Positions 48,042 to 56,502 of a stretch of 64,000 nucleotides of DNA are shown in pieces. Under the pieces are notes generated by a model that saw only the letters and a list, made by a program, of their open reading frames with translations, ran no database searches and was not told the DNA's origin. The translations under genes were made by a program, and so were the position numbers. This stretch comes from Cupriavidus necator (GTDB taxonomy: Bacteria; Pseudomonadota; Gammaproteobacteria; Burkholderiales; Burkholderiaceae), in assembly GCA_022041995.1 (NCBI GenBank), contig CP074381.1, forward strand, positions 2,170,001 through 2,234,000, given 5' to 3'. Numbering within the stretch: the first letter of the stretch is position 1; every line of letters starts with the position of its first letter.

Positions 48042-48461
48042 TCAATCTAACCAAGGGTTGGCAAGGATGACGCCGACACCGTCGAAGTCCTTGGTGTTAC
48101 GTGTGGCCAGTGCGGCAGCGTGGTGCCGGCATATGGCTGCAATCTGCGCATCCGCCATGCTAATCGGACGACCCGTGCGTTCGCGCTGGGAGACGAGCGC
48201 GGCGTAATGGACGGCGGCATCCTCGTCGAACGCAAGCACCCGGCCCGCGAATTCCTCATCAAGCATCTGCAGCGCGGCATCCCGCAGGCCAGTCTTGCGG
48301 CGCCCTTCCGGCAAGCGCGCAATGCCATACAAGAGTTCGGCAACGGTCACGGCGGTTACAGCCAGTGAGTCTTGTTCCTGCCGATCCAGCCAATCAACCA
48401 CGGCCGGCTCGGCCTGACCTCTCATAAGCTCTGATAAGACATTGGTGTCGAGGACGATCAT
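48042..48461 (-). CDS. vapC: PIN-domain toxin, VapC/FitB-like
   Basis: This 139-residue PIN-domain RNase begins MIVLDTNVLSELMRG with the first acidic residue. TAVTVAELLYGIARL carries the conserved glutamate, and PISMADAQIAAICRHH and TRNTKDFDGVGV carry the later acidic residues. It is expected to cleave RNA until bound by its antitoxin. The start overlaps the stop of the antitoxin gene by 4 bp, the usual arrangement. Confidence 0.93.
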   Translation of the reverse strand: MIVLDTNVLSELMRGQAEPAVVDWLDRQEQDSLAVTAVTVAELLYGIARLPEGRRKTGLRDAALQMLDEEFAGRVLAFDEDAAVHYAALVSQRERTGRPISMADAQIAAICRHHAAALATRNTKDFDGVGVILANPWLD

Positions 48462-48703
48462 TCAGGCAATTCCGCCGACCGCGGCTGCTCCACGCGTAAG
48501 GGCAGATCCAGCCCCGGGTCAGACAGCGCGGCAAATCTCTGGTGCAGCCGGCTACCCAGGCCGCCCGCGCCTGACCGTTTGCCAAGCGTGCGTCGAAGTA
48601 TGTCGCGCACCTCCTCCTCCATGGAGCGGCCGTTCTGCGCAGCCTCAATGCGAAGCCGTGCCTTCAGTTCGTCGTCAATGTTTCGAATAGTTAGCGTCGC
48701 CAT
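48458..48703 (-). CDS. vapB: FitA-like ribbon-helix-helix antitoxin (VapB)
   Basis: This 81-residue antitoxin has an N-terminal ribbon-helix-helix DNA-binding domain (MATLTIRNIDDELKARLRIE, then NGRSMEEEVRDILRRTL), as in FitA. A flexible C-terminus that would wrap the toxin follows. It lies directly upstream of and overlaps vapC. It probably represses its own promoter in the 48704-48780 gap. Confidence 0.9.
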   Translation of the reverse strand: MATLTIRNIDDELKARLRIEAAQNGRSMEEEVRDILRRTLGKRSGAGGLGSRLHQRFAALSDPGLDLPLRVEQPRSAELPE

Positions 48704-48790
48704 GATCGAGTCTCCATGCCTGCACTGACTGCAATGCTAGCATAAGAGGAAGCATGCCGGGCGGTCATTTCAAAGCGCCTAATGATTCAT

Positions 48791-49170
48791 TTAACTTCTC
48801 TCGGGGACGACCCACGACTCGAAGAGTTTCGCCGCACTCTTGAGACGCGCCAGCTCAGCAGCAACGTCACGCTTTCCCGCGATCCACCACTGCTTGAACG
48901 ACTCGAACACGTGATTCAGCTTCACCTCGTCCCATCGTTGCATCAGCGCGGGTCGCTTCGAGGAAGACAAAATTGCGAATCAGGTCTGCGGGAGTCAAGC
49001 GTTCGCCGCGTCCATTCAGCGATTCGAAGATGACTTGGGCGTCATCGTCCGGGTCGAGGCGCAGTTCGATCCTCCTTGCGGTAATCCGTTCCGCGTTCGC
49101 GGCGGCCTCACGAGGCGTGAAAGCTAGGGGTGAGTTGCTGAACCTCCGGCACCGCTCTGGAATGTGACGG
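48791..49170 (-). pseudogene. DUF262 (GmrSD-type) gene remnant
   Basis: On the minus strand, RIELRLDPDDDAQVIFESLN and GRGERLTPADLIRNFVFLEA match the conserved core of DUF262 proteins. After about 48945 the similarity continues in another frame as WDEVKLNHVFESFKQWWIAG and AAELARLKSAAKLFESWVVP, ending at a TAA at 48791. The N-terminal DGQQR-type domain, the middle and the C-terminal HNH-like half are absent. It is therefore a truncated, internally deleted relic of a GmrSD-type modified-DNA restriction enzyme or a related protein. Confidence 0.7.
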
Positions 49171-49229
49171 CGAGTCGCCATTCGCCCCCTTTCTCCCCTC
49201 CTAATCTCACCCCCTCGTTTTCCCGGACT

Positions 49230-49291
49230 GTCCCAAAATGCAAACAAGTTGTCCCCTCTAGTCAACCTACAGGTAGCCAATCCGGGATACT
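49230..49291 (+). promoter_or_regulatory. activator sites and promoter of the MFS gene (shared motif)
   Basis: GTCCCAAAATG (49230-49240) and GTCCCCTCTAG (49251-49261) are direct repeats exactly 21 bp apart. GATACT (49286-49291) lies 35 bp after the start of the second repeat and suits a -10 box. The same layout, with identical spacings, occurs before the BKACE gene at 59964. The MFS ATG is 91 bp after the box. Confidence 0.7.
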
Positions 49292-49381
49292 CCGCGGATC
49301 GCGACAGGCCGGCGTTGGAACGGAGGGGTTCCTCCCCTTGCATGCACGCAGTCAAACGCATCCACGAAGAAAAAGGCTTTC

Positions 49382-50728
49382 ATGTTTGGGCAAACCTCCA
49401 CAAATTCCCCCATCGCAGCCGGCGTGGCCGGTGCGAGTTCGTCTCGATCTTATGCCTGGCTCGTGTTCGCGTTGAGCTTTGGCTTGCTGCTGTCGGACTA
49501 CATGTCCCGGCAGGTGCTCAATGCCGTCTTTCCACTGCTTAAGGTGGAATGGTCGCTGAGCGACACTGAACTGGGTGCGCTGGGCGGGGTCGTGGCCCTG
49601 ATGGTTGGCCTGCTGACGTTTCCACTGTCGATCCTGGCCGACCGCTGGGGCCGGGTCAGGAGCCTGATCCTGATGGCGGCGCTGTGGAGCGTCGCCACGC
49701 TGGGCTGTGCACTGGCCAACAATTTCGGGCAGATGTTCGTGGCGCGGCTGTGCGTGGGGATTGGCGAGGCGGCCTATGGCAGCGTCGGCATTGCCGTGGT
49801 GCTTTCGGTGTTTCCGCGCCATCTGCGTGCCAGCCTGAGTTCGGCGTTCATCGCTGGCGGGGCGTTCGGCTCCGTGCTGGGGATGGCGGCGGGCGGTGCC
49901 CTGTCCGCTCAGTTTGGCTGGCGCTGGGCCTTTGCCGGCATGGCGATTTTCGGCCTGGTGCTGGTGGGATTCTTTCGTCTCTGCATTACCGAGGCGCGAC
50001 TGCAGGCGCAGCGCCGTACGCTGGGCGAGGAAGCGCAAAACGCCCCTCGGCGCGAGAGGTTGTCGCTCCGCCCTCTGATGTCTGCCCTCTTTTCGGCGCG
50101 TTCGCTCCTCTGTGCATATGTGGGCTGTGCGCTGCAGTTGCTGGTCATGGGCTCGCTGATCACCTGGATGCCGAGCTACCTGTCCCGTTACTACGGCATG
50201 GCGACCGACCGGGCCGGCGTGACCGCCGCGGCGTTCGTGCTGGCGGCTGGCGCAGGGATGGTCCTGTGCGGCGCGCTGACTGACTGGGCGGCTCGCCGCG
50301 CGCCCGGACGCAAGTGGCTGATGGCCGTGGCCTACAGCGTGACCTGCTGCGCGCTGCTGCTGACGGCGTTCCGCCTGCCCGCTGGCATGGCACAACTGGT
50401 GCTGATCGGTGCCGGCATGCTGCTTGTCGGCGGCACGGCCGGCCCGGCCAGTGCCGCGGTGGCGAACCTGACCAATCCGGCCATCCATGCCACCGCCTTT
50501 GCCACGCTCACGCTGGCAAACAACCTGCTGGGACTGGCGCCCGGACCCTTTGTCACTGGCCTGATCGCCGACCGCATCGGCCTGCTCGGCGCCCTTCAAC
50601 TGATCCCGCTGGCGGGCGTCCTTGCCGCGCTGTGCTTCCTGGTCGGGCGCCGCACCTATGCGGCTGACCTGCTTCGCCTGGAAATCCAGCGCGAGGCACA
50701 CGCGACCAAGCCCCAATCTTCTGACTGA
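49382..50728 (+). CDS. MFS transporter
   Basis: This 448-residue inner-membrane protein has about 12 membrane segments. The N-terminal WLVFALSFGLLLSDYMSRQV, the motif PLSILADRWGRVRSL between helices 2 and 3, and the second-half GALTDWAARRAPGRKWL are typical of MFS proteins of the anion:cation symporter or aromatic-acid type. It probably imports an organic acid. A hydrolase (15 bp downstream) and a porin follow on the same strand. Confidence 0.88.
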   Translation: MFGQTSTNSPIAAGVAGASSSRSYAWLVFALSFGLLLSDYMSRQVLNAVFPLLKVEWSLSDTELGALGGVVALMVGLLTFPLSILADRWGRVRSLILMAALWSVATLGCALANNFGQMFVARLCVGIGEAAYGSVGIAVVLSVFPRHLRASLSSAFIAGGAFGSVLGMAAGGALSAQFGWRWAFAGMAIFGLVLVGFFRLCITEARLQAQRRTLGEEAQNAPRRERLSLRPLMSALFSARSLLCAYVGCALQLLVMGSLITWMPSYLSRYYGMATDRAGVTAAAFVLAAGAGMVLCGALTDWAARRAPGRKWLMAVAYSVTCCALLLTAFRLPAGMAQLVLIGAGMLLVGGTAGPASAAVANLTNPAIHATAFATLTLANNLLGLAPGPFVTGLIADRIGLLGALQLIPLAGVLAALCFLVGRRTYAADLLRLEIQREAHATKPQSSD

Positions 50729-50743
50729 CTACCTGGATGACTG

Positions 50744-51313
50744 ATGGACCTTGCCGCTGAGACCACCTTCCTGATGGTTCCGGGCCTGCGCGACCACGTG
50801 GCCGAACACTGGCAGACCCTGCTCCAGGCTGAGCTGCCGAACGCCCGTTCCGTGGCGCCGCTGGAACACGACAAGCTCAGCCGTGACGCCCGCGTGGCCG
50901 CCCTGGACGCTGCGCTGGCCGACATCGACGGCCCGGTGGTGCTGGTAGCGCATAGCGCCGGGGTGATGATCACCGTGCACTGGGCTGCGCAGCACCGCCG
51001 CAAGATCCGCGGCGCGCTGCTGGCCACGCCTGCCGATCTCGAAACGCCGATGCCGGCTGGCTATCCGGACAACGCCACGCTGGCCGAGAACGGCTGGCTG
51101 CCCGTGCCCCGTGCACAACTGCCCTTTCCCAGCATCCTCGCTGCCAGCCGCAACGATCCGCTGGCCAGCTATGAACGCGCCGCGCAGATGGCCAGCGACT
51201 GGGGCGGGCGGCTGTTCGACCTCGGCGAGGTTGGCCACCTGAACCCGGCGGCCGGATATGGCCCGTGGCCGCGCGCGACCGAGTTGCTGGAAAAACTGCT
51301 GCGCGCAAACTGA
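50744..51313 (+). CDS. RBBP9/YdeN-like serine hydrolase
   Basis: This 189-residue alpha/beta hydrolase has the nucleophile serine in VVLVAHSAGVMITV, the aspartate region in ASRNDPLASYERA and the histidine in LGEVGHLNPAAG. This is the RBBP9/YdeN (DUF1234-like) pattern. The substrate is unknown. It lies 15 bp after the MFS gene, suggesting it acts on the imported compound. Confidence 0.85.
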   Translation: MDLAAETTFLMVPGLRDHVAEHWQTLLQAELPNARSVAPLEHDKLSRDARVAALDAALADIDGPVVLVAHSAGVMITVHWAAQHRRKIRGALLATPADLETPMPAGYPDNATLAENGWLPVPRAQLPFPSILAASRNDPLASYERAAQMASDWGGRLFDLGEVGHLNPAAGYGPWPRATELLEKLLRAN

Positions 51314-51429
51314 ACGTGCGCAACGGCCTTCGCATAACGCAACGCCGCCAGACAGATTGCATTACCCGTAGTACTCACTGAGACGGATTTATCCGCATCA
51401 CAACCAAACGAAAAAGAGGAGAAACACCA

Positions 51430-52592
51430 ATGAAGCTCAGGAGCTTGGCCGCGGCCGCGCTGCTCGCCTGTTCGGGGGCGCCTTCGCCCAGTCGAACGTC
51501 ACGCTCTACGGCGTGGCGGACATCAACGTGGAGTACGCCAATCACGTCGGCGCGGTACCGACTGCCGCCAACCAGTTCAACCGCGGGCCGGCCAACGACG
51601 TCTACCGCATGAACTCCGGCGGCATCTCCGGCTCGCGCTGGGGCCTTCGCGGCAGCGAGGACCTTGGCGGCGGACTGCAGGCGCTGTTCGTGCTGGAAAG
51701 CGGCTTCAATGTCGACACCGGCACCTCGCAGCAAAGCGGCCGGCTGTTCGGACGCCAGGCGTTCGTGGGCGTGCAGACACCCGGCATCGGGATGGTCAGC
51801 CTGGGCCGCCAGTACACGTCGATGTTCGAGGCGCTGGCGAACTTCTCGCCCGCGGCCTATGCCACGCAATACGAACCGGTGGTGCTGCAGTCCGGCCCGA
51901 ACTTCCGTGAGGACAACACGGTCAAGTACACCGGCAAGTTCGGCCCGGTCACGGCGCTGGCGCACTGGTCGTTCGGCACGGGCCTGGCCTTGCCGGCAAC
52001 CGTGGGCATCGCCACGCCGATCGGTGGCAATGGTGAAGTCCCCGGCCAGTTCCGGCGCGATACGGCCTATGGCGCCGCCGTAGCGTACCAGGGCGGGCCC
52101 TTTGGCGTGACCGTTGGCTACGACCAGTGGAACCCGACCATCGGCACCAGCAACGGCACCAACAAGAAGGCCGTCGTGGGCGCCAGCTACAGCATCGGGC
52201 CGGCCAAGGTCATGGGCGGCTACCGTTGGGGGCAGAACAAAAATGCGGCGGATGTGGTGATCCAGCGCGACGATTTCTACTGGATCGGTGCCACCTACCA
52301 GGTCACGCCGGCCGTTGGCCTGACGCTGGAGTACAACTATGATGACGTCAAGAGCCTGTTCGGCAATACCAACGTCGCCAATCCCTGGCAGATCGCCTTC
52401 GTGGCGAACTATGCGTTCTCCAAGCGCACCGACGTTTACCTGACGGCCGCCTATGCCAAGAACGCCGGCCTGATGATGGAATCGCTGGCAACGGTCTATG
52501 CCAACAGCCTTTCGCTGGGCAACAGCTACGCGCTGGGCAATGGCCAGAGCAATATGCTCGGTGCCGCCGTCGGCATCCGCCACAAGTTCTGA
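51430..52592 (+). CDS. Gram-negative general porin, one frameshift in this sequence
   Basis: The gene starts at 51430 with a signal peptide (MKLRSLAAAALLACSGA) and loses frame near 51473-51480, where one G/C is missing beside GGGGG. The restored mature protein begins QSNVTLYGVADINVEYANHV, the standard opening of Burkholderiales trimeric porins. It continues SRWGLRGSEDLGGGLQALFV and LESGFNVDTG and ends with MLGAAVGIRHKF, with a terminal Phe. Restored length is 387 residues. It is an outer-membrane channel, probably serving the preceding MFS system. Confidence 0.9.
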
Positions 52593-52641
52593 GTCCAGGC
52601 GATCCGGTCACCAGATCGACACCGAGCGCCATGCTCGTTTG

Positions 52642-52681
52642 CGGCCGCGCCGGGGGATTCCCCCGCGCGGCCGTTTTTTTT
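52642..52681 (+). terminator. intrinsic terminator after the porin gene
   Basis: A long GC-rich stem follows: CGGCCGCG and CGGGGG on the left pair with CCCCCG and CGCGGCCG on the right around ATT, with one bulged C. Eight T (52674-52681) follow. It lies 50 bp after the porin stop. Confidence 0.9.
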
Positions 52682-52734
52682 GTTTTCGAGGAGCAAGAAT
52701 AGAACCGCGGACGCACCGCGGCTTGCGCAAGGGT

Positions 52735-53565
52735 CTAGCGGCGCAGGAAGTCGCCGACGACACGCGCGGCGTGCTCCGCGCCGGTCACAAGGAAGAGATG
52801 CCCGTCGTCGAGCACGTGCAGTTGCGCATCGGGGATGCGCGCGGCGAGGATCCTGGCATTGACCAGCGGCACGATGGGATCGTCGGCGCCATGCATCACC
52901 AGCGTGGCCTGTCTGAGCGCCCCCAGCCAGGGCAGGCTGCTCCAGCCCCAGGCGGCCAGCAACTGGTAGAGATAGCCGCGCCCCCGTGGCGGCTGCATGT
53001 ACCGGCCATGTTCATCAAGCAGTGCAGGATCATCGCGGAAGGCGCCGCCGTAGAGGTCGGCGCCGACGCGTCGCAGGTACGCCGGATCGCTGTAGCGGCG
53101 CACGCCGATCATCTTCGACAGCACCGACAGCCTTCCGGGCACCATGATCACGCCGGGCGACGTTGCCGCCAGCACCAGGCGGCGGCAACGCTGCGGATAG
53201 AGCCGCGCGAATTCCTGGGCGAGCGCCCCGCCCCACGACACGCCAAGCGTATCGACCTGGCCCACATAGCCAAGGTGCGACAGCAGCCGGTCGGCAAGCA
53301 CGCAAAGATTGGAGAAGCGGTAAGGCATCAGCGGCGCGGGGGAGCCGCCGGCGCCAGGGACGTCGAAGATGATGACTTCCACGCCCGCCAGCGCATCGAC
53401 GAAGGGCTCGATCAGTTCGAGGTTGGCGCCGATGCCATTGAAGATGAGCAGCGGCGGACCCGCGTCGCTGCCGGGCCGGATTCCGACCCTGAGTTGCTGC
53501 CCGTCCAGATCTACCGTCTGGACGTGCATGTGGCCGGCACTGATGCCGGCATCGCTTATTGTCAT
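52735..53565 (-). CDS. phaZ: intracellular PHA depolymerase PhaZ-like (medium-chain-length type)
   Basis: This 276-residue alpha/beta hydrolase closely resembles Pseudomonas PhaZ. It shows VQTVDLDGQQLRVGIRPGSD, PLLIFNGIGANLELIEPFVD, IIFDVPGAGGSPAP, the nucleophile serine in LGVSWGGALAQEFA, GADDPIVPLVNARILAARIP and the histidine in DDGHLFLV. The family degrades intracellular medium-chain-length PHA. The start at 53565 fits the family length; an upstream in-frame ATG adds an unrelated arginine-rich leader. It lies 67 bp after the phasin gene on the same strand. Confidence 0.88.
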   Translation of the reverse strand: MTISDAGISAGHMHVQTVDLDGQQLRVGIRPGSDAGPPLLIFNGIGANLELIEPFVDALAGVEVIIFDVPGAGGSPAPLMPYRFSNLCVLADRLLSHLGYVGQVDTLGVSWGGALAQEFARLYPQRCRRLVLAATSPGVIMVPGRLSVLSKMIGVRRYSDPAYLRRVGADLYGGAFRDDPALLDEHGRYMQPPRGRGYLYQLLAAWGWSSLPWLGALRQATLVMHGADDPIVPLVNARILAARIPDAQLHVLDDGHLFLVTGAEHAARVVGDFLRR

Positions 53566-53632
53566 CAAGCTATCCTGGAGTCGTTGGCGCGAAGGCACGG
53601 CCGCAAAGGCTGGCGGCCGTGCCCCCCGGTGC

Positions 53633-54061
53633 TTACTGCCTGGGTCGCAGGATGCCCTTCGCTTCCTCGATGTTCTCGGCAATGCGCCGGCCCACTGCAG
53701 AAATGCTGTCGGCCTGGGTCTTGTAGACGGTGTCGGTCAGCCCGCGCAGACCGCTCACAGCCTTGTGCAGCGAGCGCGGCAGCACTTCAGAGACCTTGGC
53801 CACCTGGCCGTCCGCATCCTTGCCGCCACGGGCGAGCGCCTGCAGGTCGGCAGCGGTCTCGCACAGGTATTCGCTCTGCTGGCGCACCAGGGACTGCAAG
53901 CCGGACAGCAGCGCGATATTCACGCCGGCCAGGGCCTCGATGTCCTTGCGGCGCGATTCGAGGATAGCCGCCGGGTCCAGGCGGTTCTGCTTGACGAAGT
54001 CAAACAGCTTCTTGTGCGGGGCCGATGCGCCCGAGGTGTTGGTCGTGTTGGTGGTTTCCAT
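53633..54061 (-). CDS. phasin family protein (PHA granule-associated)
   Basis: This 142-residue, almost entirely helical protein begins METTNTTNTSGASAPHKKLF and continues DFVKQNRLDPAAILESRRKD and IEALAGVNIALLSGLQSLVR. This is the Phasin_2/TIGR01841-like pattern of amphipathic helices that coat PHA granules. A conserved AVGRRIAENIEEAKGILRP tail follows. It sits between phaC and phaZ on the same strand, and the pha context supports the call. Confidence 0.88.
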   Translation of the reverse strand: METTNTTNTSGASAPHKKLFDFVKQNRLDPAAILESRRKDIEALAGVNIALLSGLQSLVRQQSEYLCETAADLQALARGGKDADGQVAKVSEVLPRSLHKAVSGLRGLTDTVYKTQADSISAVGRRIAENIEEAKGILRPRQ

Positions 54062-54119
54062 TTACATTTCTCCTGACAGGTTGGGTTACAGCAAACGATG
54101 GCCCCGGAAGGCCGGTGGG

Positions 54120-55922
54120 CTACGCTTCCGTCACGTAAAGGCCCGGGGCCTCGCGGCATGGCGCGTATTGCAGGCTGCCCGGGCCGGCTGGCGCGTTGCG
54201 CTTTGGTCCGGAGCGTTGCTTCAGCCACTGGCTCCAGTGCTTCCACCAGGAGTCCTGAGTGGCGGTCGCGCCTTCCAGCCAGGTCTCCGGGTTCGCCTCG
54301 TTGGCGTCGTTGCGGAAGAACTTCGCCTTGGGGTTGCCGGGCGGGTTGATCAGGCTCTGGACATGCCCGCTGGAACTGAGCACGAACTCCGTGTGTCCGC
54401 CAAAGGCGCGCACCGAGCGGTACACGGCCTTCCACGGCGTGATGTGGTCGGTCATGCCGGCCAGCACGTATTTGTCGCACTGGACTTCGGACAGGTTGAT
54501 GGCACGGCCCAGCACGCGCAGCGTGCCCGGCGTCGCCAGCTGGTTCAGCGTGAGCATGTCCAGGAACTGTCCGTGCAGGCCGGCCGGCAGCCGGGTGGTA
54601 TCGTTGTTCCAGTAGAGGACATCGAATGCCGGCGGCGCGTTGCCCAGCAGGTAGTTGTTGACCCAGTAGTTCCACACCAGGTCATTGGGGCGTAGCCAGG
54701 CAAAGACCCTCCCCAGCTCTTCGCCGTCGAGCACCCCGCGTGCCTGGCTGCCCTGCCGGGCAGCCGTGACGGCTTCGGGCGTGCTGAACAGGCCAAGCTG
54801 TGACTGGGCATCCAGCCCGAATACCGACACCATCAGCGTGGCCGCATGCACCAGCTGCTCGCCGCTCGCGGCACAGTAGCCCATCAGCGCCGACATTGTC
54901 ATCGCGCCCGAGCAGGCGCCGTGCAGGTTCACGTCCGGGCTGCCGGTGATGTCGCGGATGGCGTGGATGGCTTCAATCAGCGCGCCGACATAGGTATCCA
55001 TATCCCAGTCGCGATGCGCCGCGGTGGGGTTGCGCCAGCTCACGATGAATACCTGCAGCTCCTGGGCCAGCAGGTACTCCACCATGCTCTTGCCCTGCGC
55101 CAGGTCGAACACGTAGAACTTGTTGACCTGCGGCGGCACGATGAGCTGCGACCGTGCGTGCACCTTCGCCGTCGACGGCGCGTACTGGATCAGTTCCAGC
55201 ACATCATTGCAGAACACCACCGTGCCGGGCGTGGTGGCAAGGTTCTTGCCAACGCTGAACGCTTCCTTGTCCACCTGGGCAGGCATGCCCCCGTTGGCAA
55301 GGGTGTCGGTGACCAGGTTGGTCAACCCGCTGATCAGGTTCATGCCGCCAGACTCCATGATCTTCCTGAGTGCCGCCGGGTTGCCCAGCAACGTGTTCGT
55401 CGGTGCCAGCGCATCGGCCACCAGCGAGGTGAAGTACGCTGCGCGGTGCTTGCTGCGCTCGTCCATCACAGAGCGGCGGACAAAGCCGCTGATTGCATTG
55501 CGCCAGGCCTCGTAGCCCTGCAGCGACATCCGATACAGCGGGTTGTCCTGCCATGCAGGGTCGCCAAAGCGCCGGTCGCGCGCCGACGGCAACGGGGCCG
55601 AGCCGTCCAGCACGCTGACCAGGTCCTGCGCCAGTTGTGCCTGCTGCTCCAGCACCAGCACCGGTTCCTGCAGACACTGCGCGCCGATCTGCTGCGCGGT
55701 GCTGACCAGGTCTTCCGGGCGCAAGCCCACGAAGGGGTTGGGGCCGGCCATCAGGTCCGGTGTACGGTCGATGGACTCCGCCGCCCTGGGCGCGATCACG
55801 GCCGCAGCCCGGTCTGCACTAGCGGCCCTGTCGACCTTGACCCTGTCGGCCTTGACCCTATCGACCCTGCCGGCCCTGGCGCCCTTGCCGCCCTGCTCTC
55901 TTGCACTGCTGACCCTAGTCAT
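54120..55922 (-). CDS. phaC: polyhydroxyalkanoate synthase PhaC (second-type)
   Basis: This 600-residue PHA synthase has the lipase-like box with catalytic cysteine in LHGACSGAMTMSAL (C337). The aspartate region is GMTDHITPWKAVYRSV and the histidine is in SSSGHVQSLINPPGN. NPLYRMSLQGYEAWRNAISG is the usual N-terminal core. It polymerises (R)-3-hydroxyacyl-CoA. By eye it is closer to Pseudomonas-type class II than to PhaC1 of C. necator. Residues 16-45 are a repetitive charged extension (DRVKADRVKVDRAASADRAA). An internal ATG at 55751 is an alternative start. Confidence 0.93.
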   Translation of the reverse strand: MTRVSSAREQGGKGARAGRVDRVKADRVKVDRAASADRAAAVIAPRAAESIDRTPDLMAGPNPFVGLRPEDLVSTAQQIGAQCLQEPVLVLEQQAQLAQDLVSVLDGSAPLPSARDRRFGDPAWQDNPLYRMSLQGYEAWRNAISGFVRRSVMDERSKHRAAYFTSLVADALAPTNTLLGNPAALRKIMESGGMNLISGLTNLVTDTLANGGMPAQVDKEAFSVGKNLATTPGTVVFCNDVLELIQYAPSTAKVHARSQLIVPPQVNKFYVFDLAQGKSMVEYLLAQELQVFIVSWRNPTAAHRDWDMDTYVGALIEAIHAIRDITGSPDVNLHGACSGAMTMSALMGYCAASGEQLVHAATLMVSVFGLDAQSQLGLFSTPEAVTAARQGSQARGVLDGEELGRVFAWLRPNDLVWNYWVNNYLLGNAPPAFDVLYWNNDTTRLPAGLHGQFLDMLTLNQLATPGTLRVLGRAINLSEVQCDKYVLAGMTDHITPWKAVYRSVRAFGGHTEFVLSSSGHVQSLINPPGNPKAKFFRNDANEANPETWLEGATATQDSWWKHWSQWLKQRSGPKRNAPAGPGSLQYAPCREAPGLYVTEA

Positions 55923-55969
55923 CCTGCGTCTCCTGCCCTATTCCTGGCTTTTATTACCTTGCTCGTGTT

Positions 55970-56434
55970 TCAGACGACCAGCAGCGCCAGGGCTTCCGCC
56001 ACCAGCGCGGGCCTGGGCTCGCCTTCGATCTCGACCGTGTTCTCCGTGCGCAGCAGCACGCGGCCACCGCCCTTGTTGTCTGCTGCCAGCAGGCTGACGC
56101 GATTGCGCACGCGCGAGCCCGCCTTCACCGGCGCCAGGAAGCGCGTCTTTTCCAGTCCGTAGTTGACCGCGGCGCTGGCATCCGGGGGGATCACGCCCAT
56201 CTCCAGCAATTGGCCCGCGACCAGTGACAGCGTCAGGTAGCCGTGGGAGATGGTGCCGCCAAAGGGGCTTTCCTTGCTGGCGCGCTCCACGTCGACGTGG
56301 ATCCACTGGTTATCGTTGGTGCATTGCGCGAACGCGTCGATGCGCGCCTGGTCCACTTCCACCCATTCGGACACGCCGAGTTCCTTGCCGACGAACGCGT
56401 CGAGCGTCGCCATGCGGTAGTTTTCGATTGCCAT
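55970..56434 (-). CDS. MaoC-like (R)-specific enoyl-CoA hydratase, PhaJ-like
   Basis: This 154-residue hotdog-fold hydratase has FAQCTNDNQWIHVDVERASK and ESPFGGTISHGYLTLSLVAG, the hydratase-2 motif with catalytic Asp and His. The start at 56434 (MAIENYRMATLDAFVGKELG) fits the family. MaoC/PhaJ enzymes convert 2-enoyl-CoA to (R)-3-hydroxyacyl-CoA, linking beta-oxidation to PHA synthesis. It lies between the acyl-CoA dehydrogenase (68 bp upstream) and phaC (47 bp downstream). A NodN-like non-PHA role is possible. Confidence 0.85.
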   Translation of the reverse strand: MAIENYRMATLDAFVGKELGVSEWVEVDQARIDAFAQCTNDNQWIHVDVERASKESPFGGTISHGYLTLSLVAGQLLEMGVIPPDASAAVNYGLEKTRFLAPVKAGSRVRNRVSLLAADNKGGGRVLLRTENTVEIEGEPRPALVAEALALLVV

Positions 56435-56502
56435 ATGGCCTCCTCGATTGTTGATCTGTTGCACCGTGCCGCGTCACGTCACATCACGCCGCGGATTGGG
56501 CG

